The notes beneath the pieces were generated by a model, which was given only the letters and a program-made list of their open reading frames with translations, ran no database searches and was not told the DNA's origin. Shown in pieces: positions 1 to 6,009 of a stretch of DNA of 6,340 nucleotides. How positions within the stretch are numbered: the first letter of the stretch is position 1; each line of letters starts with the position of its first letter. The DNA is from an uncultured Clostridia bacterium (lineage in GTDB: Bacteria > Bacillota > Clostridia > Oscillospirales > Acutalibacteraceae): assembly GCA_947302895.1 (NCBI GenBank), contig CAMYWU010000094.1, positions 1-6,340 of the forward strand, read 5' to 3'. The translations under genes were made by a program, and so were the position numbers.

Positions 1-15
1 GGATAGGTTCTGTAT

Positions 16-1551
16 GTGAAAAAGCGGGAAAATAAAAGAATTGAAAACCTTGATTATATTGATGCGGTTAAAACTCTTGCTCAAAGAGCGGGATTGCAGA
101 TGCCCGATGAAAGCACATACGATGATTCGCTTGCGAAAAAGAGAAGAAAAATTCTTGAAATAAACCGTGAGAGCGCAAGATTTTTTAATTCATATATGAT
201 GAGCGATGCGGGAAAGATTGGTCATCAGTATTTCTTAAACAGGGGACTGAGCGAAAACACAATAAAGCGTTTTGGCTTAGGTTATGCTCCCGATTCCTGG
301 GATATGCTATTAAAGCACCTTAAAGGCCTTGGCTTTTCAATCGGAGATATGGTTGATGCAGGAGTTGTTAAAAAAGGTCAGAAGGGCTATTATGATAACT
401 TCAGAAACAGGGTTATGACTCCGATTATTGATGTTCGGGGAAATGTTATTGCTTTCGGCGGAAGAGTTCTTGACGACAGCAAGCCAAAGTACATCAACAC
501 GGGCGATACTCTTGTTTATAAAAAAACAAACGAGCTTTTTGCTCTGAATCTTGCAAAGGATTCTGGCAGCGAAACCTTCATTCTATGCGAAGGGTATATG
601 GATGTTATCGCAATGCATCAGGCTGGCTTTACAAACGCCGTTGCAGGCTGCGGAACAGCGCTTACAAGCGAACAGGTTCGATTAATCAGCAGATACGCAA
701 AGGAGATAATTCTTGCCTATGATAATGATGAGGCAGGTCAGAAAGCCCGTGATAAAGCGGTTTCATTATTTTCCCAGACGGATATTAAGATTAAAATACC
801 TGCTTTAAGCGGAGGAAAAGACCCTGACGAAATCATAAAAAATGTTGGCAGGGAACGCTTTAAGGGAATGCTTGAAGGCGCTTCAAACGAGATTGAATTT
901 GCAATTGTTAATCTTAGAGGAAGGTATAATATAAATACAACTCAGGGAAAGATTGATTTTATCAATGAATGCATTAAAATCCTAGTTAATGTTTCACCAG
1001 TTGAACAGGATTTATATATTTCAAGATTGTCCGAGGAGCTCGGAGTTGATAAAAATAGTATTAAGGCTCAGCTCGAGGATTATCGAAGAAAGCAAAAGCG
1101 CAGAGCCTCAAACAGCGAATATAAGGCGATTATTAATCAGAGCATAAGAGAGAATAAAAAGCAGGAGCTTACATCCTCTGCTTCAACACGGCAGATCAAA
1201 GCTGAGCAGCGACTTTTAGGACTGCTGCTTTTATATCCCGATTGTATAAAGCTATGCGATGATTTTGATACTCAGCTCTTATCACCGGGATTTATCAGGA
1301 ATACTTTCAATATAACTCTCGATAAGATAAACAACGCCGAGGATACAAGCCTTATTAACTATTCCGGTATTCTCAGCGATAATGAGATGGGAATGCTTTC
1401 CGGCATAATTGCAAGGTCGAAAAACAGTCTTGACCCCAAAAAAGAGTTTAAGGACTGTTTGAGAATAATAAAAGAAGAAAATGATAAAAAGAATGTTTCT
1501 GATGCCTCAACACTAAATGATGATGAATTCAGAAACCTGTTTAAACGATAA
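16..1551 (+). CDS. dnaG: DNA primase DnaG, 5' part missing (zinc-binding domain absent)
   Basis: DNA primase makes the short RNA primers for replication and works with the replicative helicase at the fork. The visible 511 residues contain the RNA polymerase core, with the basic motif FGGRVLDDSKPKY near residues 147-159. The TOPRIM metal-binding motifs follow: EGYMD at 192-196, YDND at 235-238 and GKDPDE at 267-272. Residues about 395-487 fit the helicase-binding C-terminal domain. Full-length Bacillota primases are about 590-600 aa and begin with a CHC2 zinc finger of roughly 85-90 residues. That part is absent here. The frame has a TAG at 4-6, and clear family similarity begins only at RIENLDY (from base 37), so the GTG at 16 is simply the first possible start after the stop and is unlikely to be the native one. 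The gene ends in TAA, 15 nt before rpoD, the usual dnaG-rpoD arrangement. The identity is certain; whether the gene is intact is not. Confidence 0.95.
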   Translation: MKKRENKRIENLDYIDAVKTLAQRAGLQMPDESTYDDSLAKKRRKILEINRESARFFNSYMMSDAGKIGHQYFLNRGLSENTIKRFGLGYAPDSWDMLLKHLKGLGFSIGDMVDAGVVKKGQKGYYDNFRNRVMTPIIDVRGNVIAFGGRVLDDSKPKYINTGDTLVYKKTNELFALNLAKDSGSETFILCEGYMDVIAMHQAGFTNAVAGCGTALTSEQVRLISRYAKEIILAYDNDEAGQKARDKAVSLFSQTDIKIKIPALSGGKDPDEIIKNVGRERFKGMLEGASNEIEFAIVNLRGRYNINTTQGKIDFINECIKILVNVSPVEQDLYISRLSEELGVDKNSIKAQLEDYRRKQKRRASNSEYKAIINQSIRENKKQELTSSASTRQIKAEQRLLGLLLLYPDCIKLCDDFDTQLLSPGFIRNTFNITLDKINNAEDTSLINYSGILSDNEMGMLSGIIARSKNSLDPKKEFKDCLRIIKEENDKKNVSDASTLNDDEFRNLFKR

Positions 1552-1555
1552 CTAT

Positions 1556-1561
1556 GGAGGA
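1556..1561 (+). promoter_or_regulatory. Ribosome binding site of rpoD
   Basis: GGAGGA lies 5 nt before the ATG at 1567, in the 15-nt gap after dnaG. It is a strong Shine-Dalgarno match at good spacing and fixes the rpoD start. A strong independent site fits the need for far more sigma factor than primase from one transcript. Confidence 0.85.
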
Positions 1562-1566
1562 GAAAT

Positions 1567-2691
1567 ATGGATAAGAACAACCACACAACACCAAGCCCTG
1601 AGGAGAGAAAGCAGGCGGCATTCAAAAGGCTTATCGAAAAGGGCAAGGCAAGCGGTCATTTAACTGCTCAGGAGATTGATAATCTTATTGTTGAGCTTGA
1701 TATGGATGTTGATGAGCTTGAAAAGCTCAATGAGCAGATTGAAGCTGCAAATATCAATATCATTGATGACTTTTCTGCAGAAACACTCGACGGTATCTCC
1801 CTTGAAGTAGACCTCCCAAAAGAAACCGACGGTGTTGATTCAATTGCGGTTAACGATAATGCCGCAATGGACGACCCTGTTAAGGTTTATCTTAAGGAGA
1901 TAGGAAGAATTCCGCTTCTTACCGCAGAAGAGGAAATTGAGCTTGCTATCAAGATTTCTGAGGATGACGAAAAGGCAAAGAAACGCCTTGCAGAAGCAAA
2001 CCTTCGTCTTGTTGTCAGTATTGCAAAGAGATATGTTGGAAGAGGTATGCAGTTCCTTGATTTAATCCAGGAGGGCAACCTCGGACTTATTAAAGCTGTT
2101 GATAAGTTTGACTATACAAAGGGATTTAAGTTCTCAACCTATGCAACCTGGTGGATAAGACAGGCTATAACAAGAGCTATTGCAGACCAGGCTCGTACAA
2201 TTCGTATTCCTGTTCATATGGTTGAAACAATAAACAAGGTAAAGAAAGCTAAAACCCAGCTCCTTCATATGAGCGGACACGAGCCGACTCCCGAGGAAAT
2301 CTCGGAATATCTTGAAATGCCCGTTGATAAGGTTCGTGAAATTCTCAGAGTTGCTCAGGACCCCGTTTCTCTTGAAACTCCCATCGGTGAGGACGAAGAT
2401 TCCCACCTCGGCGATTTCATCCCAGATGATGAGGCTCTTGCTCCTGCTGATGCTGCTTCAATGAGCATTCTCAAGGAACAGCTTGCAGAGGTTCTTAAAA
2501 CCTTAACTCCAAGGGAGGAAAAGGTTCTTTCGCTCAGATTCGGTCTTGATGACGGCAATCCTAAAACTCTTGAAGAGGTTGGCAAGGAGTTCAACGTAAC
2601 ACGTGAGCGTATTCGTCAGATTGAAGCTAAAGCGCTTCGCAAGCTCCGCCATCCGAGCAGAAGTAAAAAATTAAAGGACTTTATGGACTAA
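1567..2691 (+). CDS. rpoD: Primary (housekeeping) RNA polymerase sigma factor, RpoD/SigA
   Basis: This group 1 sigma-70 factor of 374 aa directs core RNA polymerase to -35/-10 promoters. A short acidic, helical region 1.1-like segment lies at about 15-65. Region 1.2 is at about 103-135 ([11 protein letters not shown]). Region 2 is at about 141-215, with the core-binding [10 protein letters not shown] and the -10 recognition and melting segment [14 protein letters not shown]. Region 3 is at about 219-265, the 3.2 finger ([15 protein letters not shown]) at 266-279, and region 4 from about 300, with the -35 recognition helix-turn-helix at 334-363 ([10 protein letters not shown]). Length and the lack of a large insert between 1.2 and 2 match Bacillota SigA and not the roughly 600-aa proteobacterial RpoD. 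Region 1.1 and the dnaG neighbour argue against an alternative sigma such as SigB, SigF or SigG. The stop codon overlaps the next gene's ATG by 1 nt (TAATG). Confidence 0.98.
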   Translation: MDKNNHTTPSPEERKQAAFKRLIEKGKASGHLTAQEIDNLIVELDMDVDELEKLNEQIEAANINIIDDFSAETLDGISLEVDLPKETDGVDSIAVNDNAAMDDPVKVYLKEIGRIPLLTAEEEIELAIKISEDDEKAKKRLAEANLRLVVSIAKRYVGRGMQFLDLIQEGNLGLIKAVDKFDYTKGFKFSTYATWWIRQAITRAIADQARTIRIPVHMVETINKVKKAKTQLLHMSGHEPTPEEISEYLEMPVDKVREILRVAQDPVSLETPIGEDEDSHLGDFIPDDEALAPADAASMSILKEQLAEVLKTLTPREEKVLSLRFGLDDGNPKTLEEVGKEFNVTRERIRQIEAKALRKLRHPSRSKKLKDFMD

Positions 2692-2921
2692 TGACATTTC
2701 AGGAAAAAATAAACAGAATTAATGAGCTTGCAAGAAAATCCAAAACTCCCGAGGGCTTAACCAAAGAGGAAAAGGAAGAGCAGGCAATTCTAAGAAATGA
2801 TTATATAAACAGCGTTAAGGCAAACCTTATCAGTCAGCTTGAAAACACATATATTGTTGACGATAAGGGAAATAAGAGAAAAGTGGAAAGAAAAAACGAT
2901 GGGAAAATTAATAATAATTGA
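2691..2921 (+). CDS. DUF896 (YnzC-like) small protein
   Basis: A 76-residue protein with no membrane segment or signal peptide. The N-terminal helix resembles the DUF896 pattern: KINRINELARKSK at 5-17, then a turn with LTKEEKEEQ at 23-31, then LRNDYINSVKANL at 34-46. This matches the two-helix family of B. subtilis YnzC, where members are about 70-80 aa. The tail IVDDKGNKRK also resembles the family's 'D..GN' ending. The biochemical role is not established as far as I know. The ATG overlaps the rpoD stop (TAATG), so translation is probably coupled to rpoD. The only ribosome-site-like run, AAAGGA at 2673-2678, is rather far upstream (12 nt). The 3' end overlaps tmk by 23 nt, and the lysine- and asparagine-rich last residues are read in a different frame from the start of tmk. 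Confidence 0.9.
   Translation: MTFQEKINRINELARKSKTPEGLTKEEKEEQAILRNDYINSVKANLISQLENTYIVDDKGNKRKVERKNDGKINNN
2885..2890 (+). promoter_or_regulatory. Likely ribosome binding site of tmk
   Basis: GGAAAG lies 8 nt before the ATG at 2899, inside the DUF896 coding sequence. It is a partial Shine-Dalgarno match. Together with the P-loop beginning right after this ATG, it favours 2899 over the upstream in-frame ATG at 2839. Confidence 0.5.
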
Positions 2922-3570
2922 GGGGCTTGACGGAAGCGGAAAATCAACTCAGACTGCGCTTCTTGAAGAATATCTCACAAACAGGGGAGTCGTTTTTAAA
3001 AAGATTAAACTTCCCGATTATGAATCAAAATCAAGCACCCTTGTTAATATGTATCTCGGCGGCGAGTTCGGAAGCGATGCCGCAGCGGTTAATCCTTATG
3101 CCGCAGGCGCCTTCTATGCTGTAGACAGATTTGCTTCCTTTGCATTGAAGTGGAAGAACGATTATGAAAACGGAACCCTTATTCTTGCCGACAGATATGC
3201 AACATCTAATTCAATCTATCAGATGGAAAAGCTCGATAAAAGCGAGTGGGATTCATATCTCGATTGGAGCGCTGATTTTGAATACAATAAAATCGGTATT
3301 CCAAAGCCTGATTTGGTTATATATCTTGATATGCCAATTGAAATATCCCAGAAGCTTATGACAAAGAGATACGATGGCAATGAGGGAAAAAAGGATGTTC
3401 ACGAGGCTAATGTTGAATTTTTAAATAAGTGCAGAACCTCCGCTCTTTACGCTGCAAAAAAGCAGGGCTGGAAGGTTATATCCTGCGCTAATGATGATAT
3501 CCCGCACACAATTGATGAAATACATAATGATATAATTAAAATAGTTGATGAGGAGATTAATAATGCTTGA
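2899..3570 (+). CDS. tmk: Thymidylate (dTMP) kinase family protein
   Basis: dTMP kinase phosphorylates dTMP to dTDP with ATP, the step leading to dTTP for DNA synthesis. The 223-aa product starts MGKLIIIEGLDGSGKST, a Walker A P-loop at residues 9-17. ADRYATSNS at 97-105 is the family's DR(Y/F) substrate-contact motif. PDLVIYLDMP at 137-146 is the usual strand before the LID, and the charged stretch RYDGNEGKKDVHE at 157-169 would be the LID. The frame is open back to an ATG at 2839, but those extra 20 residues would precede a perfect family N terminus, so 2899 is chosen. The protein is slightly longer than typical 200-212-aa Tmk and resembles a clostridial subtype with a 'FEYNKIGIP' segment near 127-134. 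Activity on dTMP is inferred from the family; another nucleotide monophosphate substrate cannot be excluded. It overlaps both neighbours (23 nt upstream, 8 nt downstream). Confidence 0.87.
   Translation: MGKLIIIEGLDGSGKSTQTALLEEYLTNRGVVFKKIKLPDYESKSSTLVNMYLGGEFGSDAAAVNPYAAGAFYAVDRFASFALKWKNDYENGTLILADRYATSNSIYQMEKLDKSEWDSYLDWSADFEYNKIGIPKPDLVIYLDMPIEISQKLMTKRYDGNEGKKDVHEANVEFLNKCRTSALYAAKKQGWKVISCANDDIPHTIDEIHNDIIKIVDEEINNA
3551..3555 (+). promoter_or_regulatory. Ribosome binding site of the DUF2156 gene
   Basis: AGGAG lies 7 nt before the ATG at 3563, within the last codons of tmk. It decides the start: the alternative in-frame TTG at 3545 and ATG at 3548 lie upstream of or at this site and would have no site of their own. 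Confidence 0.75.
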
Positions 3571-4456
3571 GTTTAAAAAGCCTGAACTCAGCGATATGGA
3601 ATGGGTAAATTCCTGCCTGATTCACGCTAATTCGCTTAACTGCGAATATACCTTTGGCAATCTTTTCTGTTGGTCGGACTCATACTCAGTCAGAATAGCG
3701 CATTACAAGAATTTCTTTATTTGCCGTTGGAGCGAGGGATCCAAGGTTTCATATTCCGTTCCGCTTGGTGAAGGCGATTTCACCGATGCGGTAAATCAAA
3801 TAATCCTTGATGCAAAATCAATCGGTGCAACGCCAACGATTTACGGTGTTACCGAAGGTTATCTTTTAATGTTACAGGAAGCTTTCCTCGGAAAATTCAG
3901 ATATAAATATGATTCGGCAATGAACGATTATATTTACAGCACTGAAAAAATGGAAAGCCTTCGGGGAAAAAAGTATCATGGAAAAAGAAATCATATAACA
4001 AATTTTAAGAAGAATAATCCTGATTGGGCTTTTGAAATAATTTCAAGCGATAATATTGATGATTGCATTGAAATGCATTCTCAGTGGATTGTTGAAAACG
4101 GAGCCGAGGATGAGGATTATCTTGAAGAATTTTCAGCTGTTAAAAACGCTTTCAAGCATTATAATGAGCTGAACTTTAAAGGCGGATTAATCAGAACGGG
4201 CGGCAAAGTTGTTGCATACTGTATGGGCGAAGCCCAGATGAACGGCAGATGCTTTGTTACTCATTTTGAAAAAGCTTTTGCATCCTTGCAGGGAGCGTAT
4301 CCGCTTATAAACCAGGAATTCACAAGAAACTGTCTTATGGATTTTGAATATGTAAACAGGGAAGAGGACCTTGGTCTTGAAGGTTTGAGAAAGGCAAAGC
4401 AGTCCTATTATCCTGAAATTATTCTTGAAAAGTGCTTGGCAATTTATAATGATTAA
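3563..4456 (+). CDS. DUF2156 protein (soluble MprF C-terminal-like, tandem GNAT fold)
   Basis: A 297-aa protein of the DUF2156 family, related to the catalytic C-terminal domain of phosphatidylglycerol lysyltransferase (MprF), which moves an aminoacyl group from tRNA to a lipid. Visible hallmarks are an N-terminal half with SLNCEYTFGNLFCW at 24-37, then YIYSTEKMESLRGKKYHGKR at 123-142 leading into NHITNFKK (143-150), and the C-terminal EYVNREEDLG at 262-271 with GLRKAKQSYYP at 274-284. The family is expected to form two acetyltransferase-like folds. Unlike MprF there are no membrane helices, so this is a soluble stand-alone form. The substrate is unknown; lipid or peptidoglycan-precursor aminoacylation is only an analogy. 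Its start overlaps the tmk stop by 8 nt and its stop overlaps the next gene by 8 nt, so it is made in step with a second acetyltransferase-fold protein. Confidence 0.88.
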   Translation: MLEFKKPELSDMEWVNSCLIHANSLNCEYTFGNLFCWSDSYSVRIAHYKNFFICRWSEGSKVSYSVPLGEGDFTDAVNQIILDAKSIGATPTIYGVTEGYLLMLQEAFLGKFRYKYDSAMNDYIYSTEKMESLRGKKYHGKRNHITNFKKNNPDWAFEIISSDNIDDCIEMHSQWIVENGAEDEDYLEEFSAVKNAFKHYNELNFKGGLIRTGGKVVAYCMGEAQMNGRCFVTHFEKAFASLQGAYPLINQEFTRNCLMDFEYVNREEDLGLEGLRKAKQSYYPEIILEKCLAIYND

Positions 4457-4904
4457 GTTTTGCGATAATCAAAAGGATATTATTGATATTTGGAAGAGCG
4501 TTTTCGGTGATAGCGAAGACGAAATACAGTTTTTTATTGATAATGCAAAAAATGCAGAATGCCTTGCCTGTTATCTTGATGAAAATCTGGCTTCAATGCT
4601 CTATCTTGTTGATTGCTCTATAGATAACAAAAACGGCAAATACATATATGCTGCGTGCACTAAAAAGGAATATGAGGGCAGGGGACTTATGAGCGAGCTT
4701 CTTGATTATTCAAAAAATCTTGGTTATAATTTTCTTTGCTTAATTCCTGCAAACGATTCTCTTGTTGATTTTTACAACAAAAGAGGCTTTGATAAAGACT
4801 GTTCAATTGAAAGCCTTACATTTAATCAAAGCGATGAAATCAAAGAATATCTGCTTGAGGGCTTTACTCTGACACAGCCCAAGGTTTTGATATGCGAGGT
4901 GTAA
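4449..4904 (+). CDS. GNAT family N-acetyltransferase
   Basis: A 151-aa single-domain GNAT protein, predicted to transfer an acyl group from acetyl-CoA to an amine. The acetyl-CoA pyrophosphate loop is seen in CTKKEYEGRGLMSELLDY at 70-87 (motif A, Q/R-x-x-G-x-G/A type, here EGRGLM). Motif B is IPANDSLVDFYNKRGF at 99-114, the usual 'fYeklGF' ending. The N-terminal helix DIIDIWKSVFGDSEDEIQFF at 10-29 resembles GNATs that begin with 'l..lW...F.D.......ff'. The residues after 120 form a short tail, so there is no room for a second domain. The substrate cannot be read from the sequence. The ATG at 4449 overlaps the DUF2156 stop (ATGATTAA) and has no clear Shine-Dalgarno; a TTG at 4425 in frame would add 8 residues that do not resemble the family. 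Coupled translation with DUF2156 is likely. Confidence 0.9.
   Translation: MIKFCDNQKDIIDIWKSVFGDSEDEIQFFIDNAKNAECLACYLDENLASMLYLVDCSIDNKNGKYIYAACTKKEYEGRGLMSELLDYSKNLGYNFLCLIPANDSLVDFYNKRGFDKDCSIESLTFNQSDEIKEYLLEGFTLTQPKVLICEV
4896..4901 (+). promoter_or_regulatory. Ribosome binding site of the DJ-1/PfpI gene
   Basis: GAGGTG ends 7 nt before the ATG at 4909 and lies in the last codons of the GNAT gene. The spacing is good and supports that start. Confidence 0.75.
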
Positions 4905-4908
4905 CAAA

Positions 4909-5448
4909 ATGGTTTATTTATTTTTAGCAGACGGTTTTGAAATAATAGAAGCGCTTGCTCCTCTTGATGTGCTTAAGAGAGCCGGCGTTGAGGTTAAAAC
5001 TGTCGGCGTCAGCGGTTCAATGGTTGTTGCTTCCTGCGGAGTTCAGGTTGCCTGCGATATGGAAATTGAGGATTTTGATTTCTATAATGTTGAAGCAATA
5101 ATTCTTCCTGGCGGTATGCCTGGAACTCTCAACCTTGAAAATAATGAGCTTGTTCAAAAAGCAATTGATAATGCAATGAATATTAATGTGCCTGTTTGTG
5201 CAATATGCGCTGCTCCCTCTATTTTAGGTCATAAGGGGCTTTTAAACGGCAAAAAAGCAATTTGCTTCCCGGGATTTGAAGAAGCTCTTGAAGGCGCTGA
5301 AATCGCAGATGATTTTGTTGTTTGCGACGGAAATGTTATAACAGCAAAGGGCGCAGGCGTATGCATTGATTTTGGCTTGGAAATAGTTAAGAAGCTTAAG
5401 GGCGAAGAAGCAGCTCTGGCTGTTAAAAATCAAATACAATGCATATAA
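4909..5448 (+). CDS. DJ-1/PfpI family protein (DJ-1/YajL-like subgroup)
   Basis: A 179-aa flavodoxin-like protein of the DJ-1 family. The N terminus ADGFEIIEALAPLDVLKRAG (7-26) carries Glu14, equivalent to the glutamate that holds the catalytic cysteine in DJ-1. AIILPGGMPG at 63-72 is the family strand and loop. CAICAAPSIL at 97-106 contains the nucleophile elbow with predicted active Cys100, aligned to human DJ-1 Cys106. CFPGFEEAL at 119-127 and ITAKGAGVCIDFGLEIV at 144-160 complete the fold. The length is normal. The family includes chaperones and glyoxalase- or deglycase-like enzymes, and the exact activity here is open. The DJ-1/YajL subgroup fits better than the PfpI protease subgroup because of the DGFE..E and PGG.PG pattern. 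The protein has eight cysteines, a high number for this length. It follows the GNAT gene by 4 nt and overlaps the folate gene by 10 nt. Confidence 0.92.
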   Translation: MVYLFLADGFEIIEALAPLDVLKRAGVEVKTVGVSGSMVVASCGVQVACDMEIEDFDFYNVEAIILPGGMPGTLNLENNELVQKAIDNAMNINVPVCAICAAPSILGHKGLLNGKKAICFPGFEEALEGAEIADDFVVCDGNVITAKGAGVCIDFGLEIVKKLKGEEAALAVKNQIQCI

Positions 5449-6008
5449 AAAGTGATTTAAGAAAACAAGCTGCTGAAAAGAGAAAGCAAATAGACTGTAA
5501 ACAAGAAAAAGACTTTTTGATTGTGAAGAATTTGCTTGCTCTTGATGAATACTTAAATGCAAAAACTGTTTTGATTTATGCTTCTCTTGATGATGAAATT
5601 AAAACGGATAACATTATCAAAACAGCCCTTGATGATAAAAAGACTGTTGCTGTTCCATTATGTCTGGATAAAGACGGAAAAATGGAATTCTATTCAATTG
5701 ATTCTTTATCAAATCTTAAAAAAGGCAACTTTGGCGTCAGAGAGCCAAGCCCTGATGAAAGCAAACTGATAAATGATTTTTCAGAAGCAATAATTATTGT
5801 TCCGGGTTTGCTTTTTGATAAAGAAGGCAACAGGCTTGGCTTCGGCAAGGGATATTACGACAGATATTTGGCAAAAAATGAAATTTTTTCAATAGGGCTT
5901 TGCTATAATGAAATGATGATTGAAAAAGTTCCTGTTGATGAATATGATAAAAATATTGATAAAATCGTTACTCAAAGCGGTGTTATCAATTGTAAAAGCG
6001 GAGGATAA
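5439..6008 (+). CDS. 5-formyltetrahydrofolate cyclo-ligase
   Basis: This enzyme (MTHFS, EC 6.3.3.2) uses ATP to turn 5-formyltetrahydrofolate into 5,10-methenyltetrahydrofolate in the cytoplasm, returning a dead-end folate to one-carbon metabolism. The 189-aa product has the N-terminal helix LRKQAAEKR (7-15), the DDEIKTD segment (51-57) with the conserved glutamate of the substrate site, VPLCLDKDGKMEFY (72-85), FGVREPSP (98-105), VPGLLFD (121-127), and the ATP-binding signature RLGFGKGYYDRYL at 132-144. The late motif, often P..EHD in other members, reads PVDEYD (165-170), so a Tyr stands where His is common; I expect this to be natural variation. The length is typical. The ATG lies within the DJ-1 gene, 10 nt before the end of its stop, and no Shine-Dalgarno is visible upstream, so it probably relies on coupling to DJ-1 translation. 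Confidence 0.95.
   Translation: MHIKSDLRKQAAEKRKQIDCKQEKDFLIVKNLLALDEYLNAKTVLIYASLDDEIKTDNIIKTALDDKKTVAVPLCLDKDGKMEFYSIDSLSNLKKGNFGVREPSPDESKLINDFSEAIIIVPGLLFDKEGNRLGFGKGYYDRYLAKNEIFSIGLCYNEMMIEKVPVDEYDKNIDKIVTQSGVINCKSGG
6000..6005 (+). promoter_or_regulatory. Ribosome binding site of the last gene
   Basis: GGAGGA lies 4 nt before the ATG at 6010 and overlaps the two final glycine codons and the first base of the stop of the folate gene. It is a near-perfect Shine-Dalgarno and supports the start of the partial gene downstream. Confidence 0.8.
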
Positions 6009-6009
6009 A

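Noticed and set aside
1..36. Group II intron or insertion sequence end abutting dnaG
   Set aside because: Only 36 bases are visible, and I could not recognise an intron domain V/VI or a terminal inverted repeat in them. It is kept only as one possible cause in the dnaG finding.
1..1551. TAG read as an amino acid (recoded genetic code) to explain the in-frame TAG at 4-6
   Set aside because: The eight complete genes end in TAA (six) or TGA (two) and none in TAG, which would be compatible. However, no other in-frame TAG occurs in roughly 2000 codons, so there is no positive support for recoding.
1359..2594. Several antisense open frames of 60-95 codons opposite dnaG and rpoD
   Set aside because: They mirror well-conserved coding sequence, have no recognisable protein motifs, and are the expected by-product of codon bias on the + strand.
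2857..2885. TTGACG at 2857-2862 as the -35 element of an internal tmk promoter
   Set aside because: The bases at the correct spacing (AAAGTG) do not resemble a TATAAT -10 element.
2918..3361. Open + strand frames of 65-68 codons inside tmk
   Set aside because: They are shadows of the tmk frame without family resemblance or a plausible ribosome site.
5256..5268. Short perfect inverted repeat AAGCAA-T-TTGCTT, considered as an operator or hairpin
   Set aside because: It lies in the middle of the DJ-1 coding sequence, has a one-base loop and no T run, and is of a size expected by chance in AT-rich DNA.
5242..5562. A 106-codon antisense frame across the DJ-1/folate gene junction
   Set aside because: Its translation is low-complexity and Phe/Leu/Ser-rich, and both genes under it are clearly real on the + strand.
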